From Tabrizicola sp. (lineage in GTDB: Bacteria; Pseudomonadota; Alphaproteobacteria; Rhodobacterales; Rhodobacteraceae), in assembly GCF_016793705.1 (NCBI RefSeq), contig NZ_JAEULO010000042.1, positions 1 to 64,000 of the forward strand: 64,000 nt of DNA, written 5' to 3'. The translations under genes and the position numbers were made by a program. Of the stretch, positions 8,209 to 18,196 are shown piece after piece; the stretch's first letter is position 1, and each line of letters opens with the position of its first letter. Under the pieces are notes generated by a model. That model was not told where the DNA came from. It was given only the letters and a program-made list of their open reading frames with translations, and searched no databases.

Positions 8209-10436
8209 CTCCGCTTGCGCACCAGCCGCCGCTTCGCCGCCGCCTGCGCGGGCTTCCGGGGCTGATACTTCCCACCCTTCCGCTTAGGCGGTCGCACGAC
8301 CGCCCCTTCCACCGACAGAAGCTCCAGGATCAGCCCGCCCGTCACCGGCACCGCCTCGGACAGCCGCACCACCACCTTCTGCCCGATCCCGAGCACCAGC
8401 CCCGTCTCCGAGCCCATCAGCGTCTGGCTGCCCTCGTCATACTGGAAATACTCCCGCCCCAGCGCCCGGATCGGGATCAGCCCGTCCGCCCCGGTCTCGT
8501 CCAGCCGGACGAAGACCCCGAAGCGCTGCACCCCGGAAATCCGCCCCGCGAACTCCGCGCCCACCCGGTCCGCCAGATAGGCGGCGAGATAGCGGTCCGT
8601 CGTGTCCCGCTCTGCCGCCATGCTGCGCCGCTCGGCCTCCGAGATCAGCTTGCCGGTCTCCTCCAGGTTCTCCTCGTCCCACGCACTCAGCCCGTCCTTC
8701 CCCCAGCCATGCGCCGAGATCAGCGCGCGGTGGACGATCAGGTCGGAATAGCGCCGGATCGGGCTGGTGAAATGGGCATAGTTCCGCAAGGCCAGCCCGA
8801 AATGACCGAAATTCTCCGGGTGGTAATAGGCCTGGGTCATCGACCTCAAGGTGGACAGGTTGATCAGCTCGTCGAACTCTGTCCCCTGCGCCTGGGACAA
8901 GAGCCGGTTCAAGTGCTTGGTCTGCAGGACCTGCCCCTTGGCCAGCGTCATCCCCGCCCCCTCGGCCACCTCGCGCAGGCCCTCCAGCTTCAAGGGCGAG
9001 GGTTCCTCGTGCACCCGGAACAGCAAGGGCCGCTTCAGCCGGATCAACTCCTCCGCCGCCGCAACATTGGCGAGGATCATGAATTCCTCGATCAGCTTGT
9101 GCGCCGCGAGCCGCTCCTTGAAGGCGACCGAGCTCACGCGGCCCTCTTCATCCAGCTCGATCTTCCGCTCCGGCAGCTCAAGGTCCAGCGGCTGCCGCAA
9201 CTCCCGAGCCCGGTTCAACGCGGCATAGGCGGCATACAAGGGCTTCAGCACCGGCTCCAGCAAAGGCGCGGTCTTGTCATCCGGCGCGCCATCCACCACC
9301 GCCTGCACCTGCGCATAATGCAGCGAGCCGACCGAGCGCATCATCCCCCGCACGAAGCGGTGGCTGCGCTTTGCGCCCGCTGCGTCGATCACCATCCGCA
9401 CCGCGAGGCAGGCGCGATCCACCCCCTCGTGCAGCGAACAGAGATCGCCCGACAGGATGTCCGGCAGCATCGGCACCACGCGGTCAGGGAAATAGGTCGA
9501 ATTGCCCCGCTTGCGCGCCTCGCGGTCCAGTGCGCTGCCGGGAGTGACGAAATGTGCCACATCGGCGATCGCAACCCAGATCGCGAAGCCGCCGATATTG
9601 CCGGGGTCGGTATCCGCCTCTGCATAGACCGCGTCATCCCGGTCGCGCGCATCCACCGGGTCGATGGTGACAAGCGGCAACTCGCGCAGGTCCTCGCGGC
9701 CCGCCATGCCCACCGGCTCGGCCCGGTCGGCCTCGGCGATCACCGCGTCCGGGAACACGTCCGGGATGCCATGCTGGTGGATGGCGATCAGGCTCGCCGC
9801 CCGCGGCCCGGCAGGATCGCCCAGCCGCGCCACGACCTGCGCCGCCGGAAGGCCCAGCCGTCGGCCGCCGACGGCCTCGGCTTCCACCAGTTCCCCATCC
9901 TTCGCGCCCATCGTCATGTCGGTCGAGACGCGCCACTCCTTGTCGTCGCCCTTCTCGACCGGCACGATCCTGGCTCCTTGCGAGCCAAGCCGGAAAACCC
10001 CCAGCACCTTGCGCGGGTTCGAGCCCAGCCGCCGGATCAGCCGAGCCTCATAGGCGTAGTCGTCCAGATCGACCTTGCTGAGCCGCGCCAGAATGCGATC
10101 CCCGGCCCCCAAGGCCGGATCGCCCTTCTTCGGAATGACCAGAATGCGCGGCCCCTCGTCCACGCCCTCTTCCAGCGGTTTGGCATACAAATCGCCTGCC
10201 GCATCCGGAGGCAGCACCTGCAACACCGCCACCGGGGGCAGCACCCCCGGCTCGCGGAAGCGGCGGGCGGATTTCTCCACCACGCCTTCATCCTCAAGTT
10301 CGCGCAAGAGGCGCTTCAGCTCGATCCGCGCATCGCCCTTGATGCCGAAGGCCTTGGCAATGTCGCGCTTGGCCGAAAGGCCGGGGTTTTCGGAAATCCA
10401 CTGGCGGATTTCATCCTTGGAGGGCAATGGTTTCAT
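8205..10436 (-). CDS. rnr: Ribonuclease R
   Basis: A 743-residue processive 3'-5' exoribonuclease. The order is an N-terminal winged-helix/cold-shock region, a central RNB domain containing DPVDARDRDDAVYAE (catalytic acidic cluster) and the FTSPIRRYSDLIVHRAL signature, then an S1 domain (AGRISGVQRFGVFVRL) and a basic Lys/Arg-rich tail. It degrades structured RNA and contributes to rRNA and tmRNA quality control. It is first in a two-gene minus-strand operon; its stop overlaps the transglycosylase start by 4 bp (ATGA), so translation is coupled. Confidence 0.96.
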   Translation of the reverse strand: MKPLPSKDEIRQWISENPGLSAKRDIAKAFGIKGDARIELKRLLRELEDEGVVEKSARRFREPGVLPPVAVLQVLPPDAAGDLYAKPLEEGVDEGPRILVIPKKGDPALGAGDRILARLSKVDLDDYAYEARLIRRLGSNPRKVLGVFRLGSQGARIVPVEKGDDKEWRVSTDMTMGAKDGELVEAEAVGGRRLGLPAAQVVARLGDPAGPRAASLIAIHQHGIPDVFPDAVIAEADRAEPVGMAGREDLRELPLVTIDPVDARDRDDAVYAEADTDPGNIGGFAIWVAIADVAHFVTPGSALDREARKRGNSTYFPDRVVPMLPDILSGDLCSLHEGVDRACLAVRMVIDAAGAKRSHRFVRGMMRSVGSLHYAQVQAVVDGAPDDKTAPLLEPVLKPLYAAYAALNRARELRQPLDLELPERKIELDEEGRVSSVAFKERLAAHKLIEEFMILANVAAAEELIRLKRPLLFRVHEEPSPLKLEGLREVAEGAGMTLAKGQVLQTKHLNRLLSQAQGTEFDELINLSTLRSMTQAYYHPENFGHFGLALRNYAHFTSPIRRYSDLIVHRALISAHGWGKDGLSAWDEENLEETGKLISEAERRSMAAERDTTDRYLAAYLADRVGAEFAGRISGVQRFGVFVRLDETGADGLIPIRALGREYFQYDEGSQTLMGSETGLVLGIGQKVVVRLSEAVPVTGGLILELLSVEGAVVRPPKRKGGKYQPRKPAQAAAKRRLVRKRR

Positions 10437-10482
10437 GGCGCAGACCTAGCACGCCGGGCCAGACAAGACTACCCGACAGGGC

Positions 10483-10573
10483 TTTCACCTGGCACGAAAT
10501 ATCCCCGCCGGAGGCCCCCGAGGAGAAGCGCGCAAGCGCGCCGACGAGAGGAAAGACTTGCGCGTCAGCGCTC
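10483..10573 (+). repeat. Dispersed intergenic element, copy 2
   Basis: TTTCACCTGGCACGAAATAT, then CCCCGCCGGAGG, a short GCGCGCAAGCGCGC hairpin, and the right block GAGGAAAGACTTGCG/GTCAGCGCTC. This copy has a shorter, different middle. It lies between the rnr start and the 3' end of the GNAT gene. Confidence 0.7.
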
Positions 10574-10590
10574 CACTTGAAAACCGCCGG

Positions 10591-11025
10591 TCACAAGGCG
10601 CGGCGCATGTGCCGGTGCAGGATGCCGGCGTCCAGGAATTCCTCGCCTTCGACAGAGAAGCCCAGCTTTTCGTAGAACCCGGTGGCATGGCTCTGCGAGC
10701 CGAGATAGGCCTCGCTGATCCCCGACTGCCGCCGCAACTCCTCCAGCGCGGCAAGGATCAGCGCCTCGCCAAGGCCGATGCCCCGCGCTTCCGGCAGCAC
10801 GCAGACCCGCCCGATCTTGCCCACGGCGCCGTTCATCAGGATCCGCGCCGTGCCGACCGGGCAATCCCCGTCCCAGGCCAGAAGGTGAATGGCCTTGCCA
10901 TCCAGCCCGTCCACCTCCTCCGCCTGGCTCACGCCCTGCTCGTCGATGAACACCACCTTGCGCAGGGCCTGGCAGGTCGGGATGTCTCGCGTCACCTCGA
11001 TGCGGATCGGATCGGGGCGGCTCAC
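10591..11025 (-). CDS. GNAT family N-acetyltransferase (ElaA/YjcF-like)
   Basis: A 144-residue acetyl-CoA-dependent transferase. The acetyl-CoA loop is seen as [15 protein letters not shown] at about residues 76-90; the N-terminal block [14 protein letters not shown] ([13 protein letters not shown]) is typical of this subgroup. The start is the GTG at 11025, whose GTGA overlaps the dapE stop by 4 bp; the longer open frame upstream overlaps dapE antisense-free but is out of its frame and is rejected. Last gene of the dapD-selU-selD-dapE operon. Substrate unknown. Confidence 0.85.
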   Translation of the reverse strand: MSRPDPIRIEVTRDIPTCQALRKVVFIDEQGVSQAEEVDGLDGKAIHLLAWDGDCPVGTARILMNGAVGKIGRVCVLPEARGIGLGEALILAALEELRRQSGISEAYLGSQSHATGFYEKLGFSVEGEEFLDAGILHRHMRRAL

Positions 11026-12173
11026 GCGAAATACTCCTGCAGGATACGGGCGTAGATCGCCTTCAGCTGGTCGATCTGGGCGACCTCCACCCGCTCGTTC
11101 ACCTGGTGCATGGTCTTGCCGACCAGCCCGAACTCGATCACCGGGCAATGGTCCTTGATGAAGCGCGCATCCGAGGTGCCGCCAGAGGTCGAGGCCACCG
11201 GCTTCCGCCCCGTCTCGGCCTGTACCGCCTTCGCCACCATCGCCGACAAGTCCCCCGGCGGGGTCAGAAAGCTTTCGCCCGAGACGCTGATCTTCAGCCG
11301 GATGTCCGTACCCGTCGCCTCTGCCACCGCTTCCGCCTCGTGCCGCAGCCAGGCCGACAAAGTGTCGCCCGAATGCGTGTCGTTGAAGCGGATGTTGATC
11401 CGGGCCGTGGCCTTGGCCGGAATGACGTTCCCCGCCGGATTGCCGCAGTCGATGGTGGTGATCGCCAGCGTCGAAGGATCGAAATGCTGCGTCCCCCGGT
11501 CCAGGGGCTCCGCCTCCAGCCGCGCCAGAAGCTTCACCATCGCCGAGAGCGGGTTCTTCGCCCGGTGCGGATAGGCCGAATGCCCCTGCACCCCCTCGAC
11601 CGCGATATCGCAGGTCAGCGAGCCGCGGCGACCGATCTTCATCATGTCGCCCATCTCGTGCGGGCAGGTGGGTTCGCCCACCAGGCAATGCGTCATCCGC
11701 TCGCCGTTGAAGGCCATCCAGTCCAGGATCGCCACCGTCCCGTCCTTGCCCTCGCCCTCCTCGTCGCCGGTGATCGCGATGATCACCGCGCCGTCGGGCG
11801 GCGTCTCGCGCACGAAATCCGCCGCCGCCGCGACAAAGGCCGCCACGCCCGATTTCATGTCGCAGGCGCCCCGGCCGTACATGAACCCGTCGCGGATCTC
11901 GGCTCCGAAGGGATCGTAAGTCCAGGCCTCGGCATCGCCCACCGGCACCACGTCGGTATGCCCGTTGAAGCCGAAGGCCTTGTTCGCCCCCGCCTTGCCC
12001 CAGCGCGCATAGAGGTTGGCGATCCCCCCCCGGTCCACCCGGGTGCAGGCGAAGCCCGCCTTGCCCAGCACGGCTTCCAGAAGCGTGATCGCCCCGCCTT
12101 CCTCTGGCGTGACAGAGGGGCAGCGGATCAGCTTGGCGGTCAGTTCCACCGGGTCTACGGGATCGAAGGGCAT
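11022..12173 (-). CDS. dapE: Succinyl-diaminopimelate desuccinylase
   Basis: Hydrolyses N-succinyl-LL-2,6-diaminopimelate to LL-diaminopimelate and succinate. An M20-family dinuclear zinc peptidase of 383 residues: metal-binding [12 protein letters not shown], catalytic [11 protein letters not shown], and [13 protein letters not shown] near the C-terminus. The ATG at 12173 ([20 protein letters not shown]) is chosen over an upstream in-frame codon because it gives the family N-terminus. It belongs to the same operon as dapD but is separated from it by selU, selD and an unknown gene. Confidence 0.95.
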   Translation of the reverse strand: MPFDPVDPVELTAKLIRCPSVTPEEGGAITLLEAVLGKAGFACTRVDRGGIANLYARWGKAGANKAFGFNGHTDVVPVGDAEAWTYDPFGAEIRDGFMYGRGACDMKSGVAAFVAAAADFVRETPPDGAVIIAITGDEEGEGKDGTVAILDWMAFNGERMTHCLVGEPTCPHEMGDMMKIGRRGSLTCDIAVEGVQGHSAYPHRAKNPLSAMVKLLARLEAEPLDRGTQHFDPSTLAITTIDCGNPAGNVIPAKATARINIRFNDTHSGDTLSAWLRHEAEAVAEATGTDIRLKISVSGESFLTPPGDLSAMVAKAVQAETGRKPVASTSGGTSDARFIKDHCPVIEFGLVGKTMHQVNERVEVAQIDQLKAIYARILQEYFA

Positions 12174-12258
12174 CGTCGGGTCCAGGTTCGGGCGCTGGTG
12201 ATCCCTAACCGCTTGGGCGCGTGCCTGCAACCGCAAGGCGTGTGGGTGCGTCGCTGCG

Positions 12259-12600
12259 TCAGTCGAAGAACGGCGTCATCTCGGCGACGATCACCGAATT
12301 CTCCTCGAGCGCCCGCTGCATCAGCGCCTGCTCCGCCTCGTCGATCTCGTCGCCCGCCTTCAGCCGTTCCTCCAGCGTGCCCAGTCCTTGCACCTCCAGC
12401 GGCGACAGGTCGGCCTCCTTCAGGATCGCCACCGTCTCCCGAACGGCTTCCGCCTCGTCCACGCCCGAGGCATAGCACAGAAGCGCCGCCCCTGTGGCCT
12501 TGGGGGGCAAACCGTCGCCTTCCTTGCGGCCAACCTCGACGATCAGGGAATAGACCTGCTGCGGCCGCTTTTCCTTCTTCGGGGTGTCATCCTCGGCCAT
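12259..12600 (-). CDS. Conserved-looking hypothetical protein in the dap/sel operon
   Basis: A 113-residue soluble acidic protein with a charged N-terminus ([15 protein letters not shown]), a middle block with [20 protein letters not shown], and a predicted helical C-terminal half rich in Glu. No signal peptide, membrane segment or known motif is visible. It lies between selD and dapE on the same strand (70 and 85 bp gaps), so it probably shares their transcript. I do not recognise the family. Confidence 0.65.
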   Translation of the reverse strand: MAEDDTPKKEKRPQQVYSLIVEVGRKEGDGLPPKATGAALLCYASGVDEAEAVRETVAILKEADLSPLEVQGLGTLEERLKAGDEIDEAEQALMQRALEENSVIVAEMTPFFD

Positions 12601-12670
12601 GTCCGCATCCTTTCGGGCATCGCCGCAGAGATGACAGGCCGCAGCCCATCATGCAAGCCGACGCCCGTTG

Positions 12671-13723
12671 TCAGAGCCTCAAGCGGGGCGCCTGCGAGGC
12701 TGGGCCGACCCCGCCCACCACGGCAGCGGCGTCAAAGCCATGCGCGGCAAACAGCGCCAGCACCTCGCCCACCGTCTCCGGCGCGCAGGCGACCAGAAGC
12801 CCCCCAGCCGTCTGCGGATCGGTCAACAGCGCGCGCGCCTGCGCGGCGAACCCGTCCGGCAGCACCACCTCGGCGCCGTAGCTGGCCCAGTTGCGACCCG
12901 ACGCACCGGTGACGCAGCCCTGCTCCACCAGTGCAGCCATTCCCGGCAAGAGCGGCACCTCGGCCCAGTCGAGACGCACGTCGCAGCCCGCGCCCCGCGC
13001 CATCTCCAGCGCGTGCCCCGCCAGACCGAAGCCGGTCACGTCGGTCAGCGCATGGACCCCCGGCAAGGCCGCAAGGTCCGGTCCGGGCGTGTTCAGCTTC
13101 GTCGTCGCGGCGATCATCGCGGCATAGCCCTCTGCCCCGAGCGCGCCCTTCTTCAGTGCGGCGGACATGATGCCCACGCCAAGGGGCTTGCCCAGCACCA
13201 GCACATCGCCGGGCTCTGCCCCCGCGTTCTTCTTCACCAGCGAAGGGTCGACCAGCCCCAGCGCGACCAGGCCATAAATCGGCTCGACCGAATCGATGGT
13301 ATGGCCGCCCGCGATGGGAATGCCCGCCGCACGGCAGACCTCGGCCCCGCCTTCCAGGATGCGGCCGATGGTTTCCACCGACAGCACGTTGATCGGCATT
13401 CCCACCACGGCCAGAGCCAGGATTGGCGTCCCGCCCATCGCGTAGACGTCCGAAATCGCATTGGTCGCGGCGATGCGGCCGAAATCATGGGGGTCGTCCA
13501 CGATGGGCATGAAGAAATCCGTCGTCGCCACCAGCGCCTGCCGGTCGTTCAGCCGGTAGACAGCGGCATCGTCCGAAGTCTCGATCCCGACCAGCAGCGC
13601 CTCGGGCACCGGCAGGGCCGCCGTGCCGCGCAGGATGCCCGACAGCACGCCGGGCGCGATCTTGCAGCCGCAGCCGCCGCCATGGGAGAGCGAGGTCAGG
13701 CGAGGTTCTTCGGCGGCGCTCAT
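12671..13723 (-). CDS. selD: Selenide, water dikinase
   Basis: Makes selenophosphate from selenide and ATP, the selenium donor for selenouridine and selenocysteine. A 350-residue AIRS-fold enzyme. The N-terminal active-site loop GGGCGCK has Cys18 and Lys21 at the positions of E. coli Cys17 and Lys20, so this is the cysteine form and no recoding is needed. TTDFFMPIVDDPHDFGRIAA and DVTGFGLAGHALEM are typical. Its stop overlaps the next gene only at a distance, whereas its start overlaps selU by 4 bp (ATGA), indicating coupled synthesis. Confidence 0.95.
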   Translation of the reverse strand: MSAAEEPRLTSLSHGGGCGCKIAPGVLSGILRGTAALPVPEALLVGIETSDDAAVYRLNDRQALVATTDFFMPIVDDPHDFGRIAATNAISDVYAMGGTPILALAVVGMPINVLSVETIGRILEGGAEVCRAAGIPIAGGHTIDSVEPIYGLVALGLVDPSLVKKNAGAEPGDVLVLGKPLGVGIMSAALKKGALGAEGYAAMIAATTKLNTPGPDLAALPGVHALTDVTGFGLAGHALEMARGAGCDVRLDWAEVPLLPGMAALVEQGCVTGASGRNWASYGAEVVLPDGFAAQARALLTDPQTAGGLLVACAPETVGEVLALFAAHGFDAAAVVGGVGPASQAPRLRL

Positions 13724-14772
13724 GCGGGGGCTCCTGTCAGGCGGGGAAGGGTGTCGGCCAGCCGGTCGGCCAGCGCGGGCAGGTCGGTCAGGTCACATTC
13801 CAGCGGTGTCACCGGAACGGCGATCCGCGCGCGGTGGCGGGCATAGCGCGGGTCGTAATGGTGCTGCATCAACTCGTCCGCCAGCGCGGCGAATGCGCCT
13901 GCCCCGGCCAGAGCCTGCCAGTCCTCGATCCGCTCTTTCGGATGCCAGGGCCGCAGCTTGTCAATGGTGGCGGCCAGCCGGGCCGGGTCAGTCGTCACAT
14001 CGGCATAGGCCCGCGTCAGATAGTTCGCCCGCGCCGCCCGTGGCACTTCCAGCGCCAGCCGGGGGGCCCGGCACATCGCCTGCCACAGCCGCGTCGGCAG
14101 GCCCAAGCCGCCCACCTTGGCACTTTCCGCCTCCACCACCACCGGGCGCGCGGGGTCCAGCGCCGCCATCGCCAGCGCCAGCCGCGCCTCGAACGCCTTC
14201 TGCGACGGCTGCTCGCCCATCGCCCCGAAGAGCGAGCCGCGATGCTGCGCCATCCCCTCCAGGTCCAGCACCTGCATTCCCCGGGCGGGCAGCAGGTTCA
14301 GCAGTTCGGTCTTGGCCGACCCGGTATTGCCGTCCAGCACCACCACCTTGCAGGGGAACGGCGCCTCGTGCAGCGCCCGGACCACCAGCCCGCGCCAGGC
14401 CTTGTAACCGCCCGCCAGGGTCTCCACCCGCCAGCCGACCTGCGACAGGATCAGCGCGAAGGACCCCGACCTCTGCCCGCCGCGCCAGCAGTAGACCAGC
14501 GGCCGCCAGCCCCCACCCTTGCCCGCCAGCGGTCCTTGCAGGTGCCGCGCCACGTTCTCTGCCACCAGCGCCGCGCCCAGCTTGCGCGCGTCGAAGGGCG
14601 AGACCTGCTTGTAGATCGTGCCCACCCGGGCGCGTTCGGCATCGTTCAGCACCGGCAGGCTGATCGCGTCGGGCAGGTGATCTTCGGCAAATTCGGCAGG
14701 GGCGCGGGCGTCGATGATGTCATCGAAGCCCATCGCGGCCAGGTCGGTCAGCGCGGAAAGGGTGATCGCCAT
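13720..14772 (-). CDS. selU: tRNA 2-selenouridine synthase (MnmH/YbbB)
   Basis: Replaces the sulfur of 2-thiouridine at the tRNA wobble position (U34) with selenium from selenophosphate. An N-terminal rhodanese domain carries the catalytic Cys95 in YCWRGGQRSG; a C-terminal P-loop domain has GNTGSAKT at residues 149-156. The start at 14772 (MAITLSALTDLAA) is preferred over an upstream in-frame codon at 14796. It is immediately upstream of selD (ATGA overlap) and downstream of dapD (62 bp). selA and selB are not in view, so selenouridine may be the only selenium use in this region. Confidence 0.93.
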   Translation of the reverse strand: MAITLSALTDLAAMGFDDIIDARAPAEFAEDHLPDAISLPVLNDAERARVGTIYKQVSPFDARKLGAALVAENVARHLQGPLAGKGGGWRPLVYCWRGGQRSGSFALILSQVGWRVETLAGGYKAWRGLVVRALHEAPFPCKVVVLDGNTGSAKTELLNLLPARGMQVLDLEGMAQHRGSLFGAMGEQPSQKAFEARLALAMAALDPARPVVVEAESAKVGGLGLPTRLWQAMCRAPRLALEVPRAARANYLTRAYADVTTDPARLAATIDKLRPWHPKERIEDWQALAGAGAFAALADELMQHHYDPRYARHRARIAVPVTPLECDLTDLPALADRLADTLPRLTGAPA

Positions 14773-14834
14773 TCCCAAGGGATATCGCGCCAGCACGGCG
14801 GCGGGAAGGCCCGTCCGCCCGCGCCCGCAGCCGG

Positions 14835-15659
14835 TCAGTCGCGCAGCAACTCGTTGATGCTGGTCTTCGACCGTGTCTGCGCATCGACCTTCTTCACGAT
14901 CACCGCGCAGTAGAGGTTGATCCCCCCCTTCGACGGCATCGACCCCGCCACCACCACGGACCCGCTAGGCACCTCGCCATACATCACCTCGCCGGTTTCC
15001 CGGTCGACGATCTTGGTCGACTTGCCAATGAAGACCCCCATCCCGAGGACCGAGCCTTCGCGGATGATGCAGCCCTCCACCACCTCGGACCGCGCCCCGA
15101 TGAAGCAGTCATCCTCGATGATGGTCGGCCCCGCCTGCATCGGCTCCAGGACGCCGCCGATCCCGACCCCGCCCGACAGATGCACGTTCTTGCCGATCTG
15201 CGCGCAGGACCCGACCGTGGCCCAGCCGTCGACCATTGCGCCTTCATCGACATAGGCCCCGATGTTCACGAAGCTCGGCATCAGCACCACGCCCTTGGCG
15301 ATATAGGCAGACCGCCGCACGATCGACCCCGGCACCGCCCGGAACCCGGCCTCGCGCCAATCCGCCGCCGTCCAGCCCTGCCACTTCGACGGGACCTTGT
15401 CCCACCAGTTCGACCCGCCGTTCGAGCCGGAGATCTCGTGCATGTCGGTCAGCCGGAAGGACAGAAGGACGGCCTTCTTCGCCCACTGGTTCACATGCCA
15501 GTCATTGCCGCGCTTCTCGGCCACCCGCAGGCTGCCGTTGTCCAGGGCCGAAAGGATGGCCTCGATGGCATCGCGGCTCTCGCCCTTCGTCGCAGGAGAA
15601 ATGCCCTCGCGCGCCTCCCAGGCGGCTTCGATGGCGGCTTCCAGCGCGGCGTTCGACAT
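14835..15659 (-). CDS. dapD: Tetrahydrodipicolinate N-succinyltransferase
   Basis: Transfers succinyl from succinyl-CoA to tetrahydrodipicolinate, the committed step of the succinylase branch of diaminopimelate synthesis. A 274-residue left-handed beta-helix enzyme (the same length as E. coli DapD), with an N-terminal helical domain and hexapeptide repeats around [20 protein letters not shown]. The start at 15659 ([19 protein letters not shown]) matches the family; upstream codons do not. First gene of the dapD-selU-selD-unknown-dapE-GNAT operon. Confidence 0.95.
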   Translation of the reverse strand: MSNAALEAAIEAAWEAREGISPATKGESRDAIEAILSALDNGSLRVAEKRGNDWHVNQWAKKAVLLSFRLTDMHEISGSNGGSNWWDKVPSKWQGWTAADWREAGFRAVPGSIVRRSAYIAKGVVLMPSFVNIGAYVDEGAMVDGWATVGSCAQIGKNVHLSGGVGIGGVLEPMQAGPTIIEDDCFIGARSEVVEGCIIREGSVLGMGVFIGKSTKIVDRETGEVMYGEVPSGSVVVAGSMPSKGGINLYCAVIVKKVDAQTRSKTSINELLRD

Positions 15660-15744
15660 GGGGCGGGCCTTTCCGATAGATCGTTGCCGGACCAGCCTAT
15701 AGCGACAGCCGCTCCGGCATACAATCACCGTGCCCGACCCGGCA

Positions 15745-16506
15745 TCAGGCAGGCTGCCGTGTGGTCCTCAGCGTCATGAAGACCACGATCCCCGCAATCG
15801 CCGCCAGAAACAGCGCGCTGGTGATGATGGTGCCGAAGCCGAGCCCGCCATAGTCACCCGGTTGCGACAAGAGATCACCGAAGGATGCCCCCAGCGGCCG
15901 GGTGAAGATATAGGCCAGCCAGAACCCCAGGATCGCATCGAGGCCCAGGAAGAAATATCCGATCGCCAGCGAAGCGATGATCATCCCGAACAGGATGCCG
16001 GTCGCCAGATAGCCCAGCCCGAACTCTTCGGCCACCAGATCGCCCGCCGCCGTGCCCAAAGCGAAGGTGAACAGGATCGCCAGCCAGTAGAACGCCTCGC
16101 GCCGGAAGCTGGTGACGTCGTGGATGGAAAGCGTCCCCTCGACCCGGTACCAGACCAGAAAGGTCACGGCCAAAGCCACGGTGAACACTGCCGTCGTGAC
16201 AGTCAGGGGCACCCTGAAGGTGTCCACCAGATTGTCCGTGACCAATGTCCCGACGATGCTGATCAGGACCACGGCCAGCCAGTAGGCCCAGGGCACATAG
16301 CGCCGTTGGGCGAATTGCAGGACCAGCGCGATCACCAGCACCCTGGTCATCAGAAGTGAGGTGACCGTCAGCCCCAGACCAAGGTTCACCGCCAGATAGT
16401 CTGCCGCAGTCTCACCCATTGTCACCGCCATCAGCTTGATCAGCCAGAAATCCAGCGTCACCTCGGGCACCCGGTTCGGCCGGGCCGTTGCGAAATCGCT
16501 TTTCAT
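15745..16506 (-). CDS. Multi-pass membrane protein, COG4705 family
   Basis: A 253-residue protein with about seven to eight predicted membrane helices and internal sequence duplication around [22 protein letters not shown] (first half) and [21 protein letters not shown] (second half); the repeated WLxK/WLAI...GT/ETAAD motif is typical of COG4705. Function is unknown. It lies just downstream (30 bp) of a secreted-looking 204-residue protein on the same strand, and the two may form an operon. It is separated from the dapD start by 85 bp. Confidence 0.75.
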   Translation of the reverse strand: MKSDFATARPNRVPEVTLDFWLIKLMAVTMGETAADYLAVNLGLGLTVTSLLMTRVLVIALVLQFAQRRYVPWAYWLAVVLISIVGTLVTDNLVDTFRVPLTVTTAVFTVALAVTFLVWYRVEGTLSIHDVTSFRREAFYWLAILFTFALGTAAGDLVAEEFGLGYLATGILFGMIIASLAIGYFFLGLDAILGFWLAYIFTRPLGASFGDLLSQPGDYGGLGFGTIITSALFLAAIAGIVVFMTLRTTRQPA

Positions 16507-16536
16507 CGGGATTGTCCTTTCCAGACGGATGCAGGG

Positions 16537-17151
16537 TCAGCCCTGGCCCAGAAGCTTCAGGGCTTTTGCGCTGAACGCATCGGCATTGCGGTCATCGTCG
16601 GCATTGCAGCGCTCGGTCGCCTTTGCCACCAGATCATCCAGAGCGGCAGCGTCCGCGACTGCGGCCCTGCCCGTCCGCTTGTCCCGGATGCTGGACAGCA
16701 TCGCCTCGCAGGGCAGGGGATGGCCCGTCGCATCCGTCACGAGGATCCCCTCCACGTCCACCGGCCCGCCCGTGCTGTCCGCGCCCGGGTCCGTCATCGC
16801 CTGCTGCACGCCGGCAAGTGCCGCGGAGGCCGCCGCCGCATCGGGGGTCTCGGCCCGCAGCGACGACAGCGCCGCGTCGATGGCGTCATCGACCCGTCCC
16901 CAGGCCTCCGGGCTCTTCGGGCGCATTTCAGCCTCTGCATCGTCCCATGCCGTCTCAAGATCGGTGATCCGGGTCGCGGCGCGGTCAAGATCGCCGCTGC
17001 CGACGATGCCTTGCACATCGGTCACGATGGCCTGCATCGGCTGAAGATCCCCCAGCACCTGCCCGGCAGAGGGGACAAGCAACACCCGTCCCGCAGCAAA
17101 GGCGGCCACCGCGCCCACCATCAACACCGTCGCCAAAAGAAGCTGCCTCAC
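16537..17151 (-). CDS. Membrane-anchored periplasmic protein of unknown function
   Basis: A 204-residue protein with one N-terminal hydrophobic segment (LLLATVLMVGAVAAFAAG) acting as a signal peptide or anchor, then a helical, Ala/Asp-rich soluble part with two cysteines and a PVDVEGILVTDATGHPLPC block. The frame is open to 17382, but GTG at 17151 has GGAGGA at the right distance and places the hydrophobic segment at the N-terminus. No known domain recognised. It is upstream of and close to the COG4705 gene and divergent from the LOG gene. Confidence 0.65.
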   Translation of the reverse strand: MRQLLLATVLMVGAVAAFAAGRVLLVPSAGQVLGDLQPMQAIVTDVQGIVGSGDLDRAATRITDLETAWDDAEAEMRPKSPEAWGRVDDAIDAALSSLRAETPDAAAASAALAGVQQAMTDPGADSTGGPVDVEGILVTDATGHPLPCEAMLSSIRDKRTGRAAVADAAALDDLVAKATERCNADDDRNADAFSAKALKLLGQG

Positions 17152-17305
17152 GTCGCGTCCTCCATGAGTTGCGCGCGACCACCTGCTCCCCGCCCCTCTG
17201 GTGCCGCAAGTCACTCCCGCGTGAGTCCGGCACCCAGACCCGAACTGGCCTCTTTGGCCAAGACCGGATAAGCCTGTGCTTAGAGAAACCAGGGTCGGAT
17301 ACCTC

Positions 17306-18118
17306 ATGAAAGACGAACCCCGAAGCCACCCGTTCCGCGATTCGGTCGAGGATATCGCGGCGGCCAAACGCATTCCCGACACGCCGCAGACCCGCGCCCC
17401 CGCCTACCGCCTGGCCTTCGCCGACCGCGATTTTCTGACGCGAGAGGAGTTGCGCCCGGTCCGCCTGCAACTGGAACTGCTGAAGCCGCAGCTGATCATG
17501 GACGAGCGCGGGATCGAGACGACCATCGTCATGTTCGGCGGCGCCCGCATCCCCGCGCCCGAACACCGCGACACCGCGCGCACCAAGGCGCTCGCCGATC
17601 TCTCGCACTATTACGAGGAGGCCCGCCGCTTTGCCCGGATCATGACCGAGCGCAGCCTTGAAAGCTACGGACGCGAGAATGTCATCTGCACCGGCGGCGG
17701 CCCCGGCGTGATGGAGGCGGGGAACCGCGGCGCGGACGAGGCCGGGGGCCAGTCCATCGGGTTGAACATCGTGCTGCCGCATGAACAGGCCCCAAACGCC
17801 TATGTGACGCCGGATCTCAGCTTCAATTTCCACTACTTCGCCATCCGCAAGATGCATTTCCTGATGCGCGCCAAGGCCGTCTGCGTCTTCCCCGGCGGCT
17901 TCGGAACCCTGGACGAGATGTTCGAAAGCCTGACGCTGATCCAGACCGGCCGGATGAAGCCGATCCCCTTCCTGCTCTTCGGGCGTGAGTGGTGGGAAAC
18001 CGTGGTGAACTGGACCCACCTCGCCGACGCCGGGGTGATCAGCCCCGAGGATCTGTCGCTCTTCGCGATGGTGGAAACGGCGGAAGAGGCGGTCAGCGTG
18101 ATCGACGGCTGGGTGTAG
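17306..18118 (+). CDS. LOG/TIGR00730 family Rossmann-fold protein
   Basis: A 270-residue protein with the nucleotide 5'-monophosphate phosphoribohydrolase signature PGGFGTLDE and CTGGGPGVMEAGNRGA upstream of it. Members of this family (LOG/PpnN type) cleave the N-glycosidic bond of nucleoside monophosphates; some act on cytokinin ribotides. The N-terminal 80-residue extension (RPVRLQLELLKPQLIM) is like the long bacterial forms. The start at 17306 follows AGGGTCGG. It is divergent from the 204-residue protein across a 154-bp gap. Confidence 0.85.
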   Translation: MKDEPRSHPFRDSVEDIAAAKRIPDTPQTRAPAYRLAFADRDFLTREELRPVRLQLELLKPQLIMDERGIETTIVMFGGARIPAPEHRDTARTKALADLSHYYEEARRFARIMTERSLESYGRENVICTGGGPGVMEAGNRGADEAGGQSIGLNIVLPHEQAPNAYVTPDLSFNFHYFAIRKMHFLMRAKAVCVFPGGFGTLDEMFESLTLIQTGRMKPIPFLLFGREWWETVVNWTHLADAGVISPEDLSLFAMVETAEEAVSVIDGWV

Positions 18119-18196
18119 GGTGTAGGGTGGGCGATCCGCCCAACGCCCTTTCAGAACCGATTCGCGCAGCAGGGTTAACGCAATCCCATCGCGGGC

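Noticed and set aside
12671..13723. Selenocysteine-containing SelD
   Set aside because: The active-site position is a normal TGC cysteine (GGGCGCK); no in-frame TGA.
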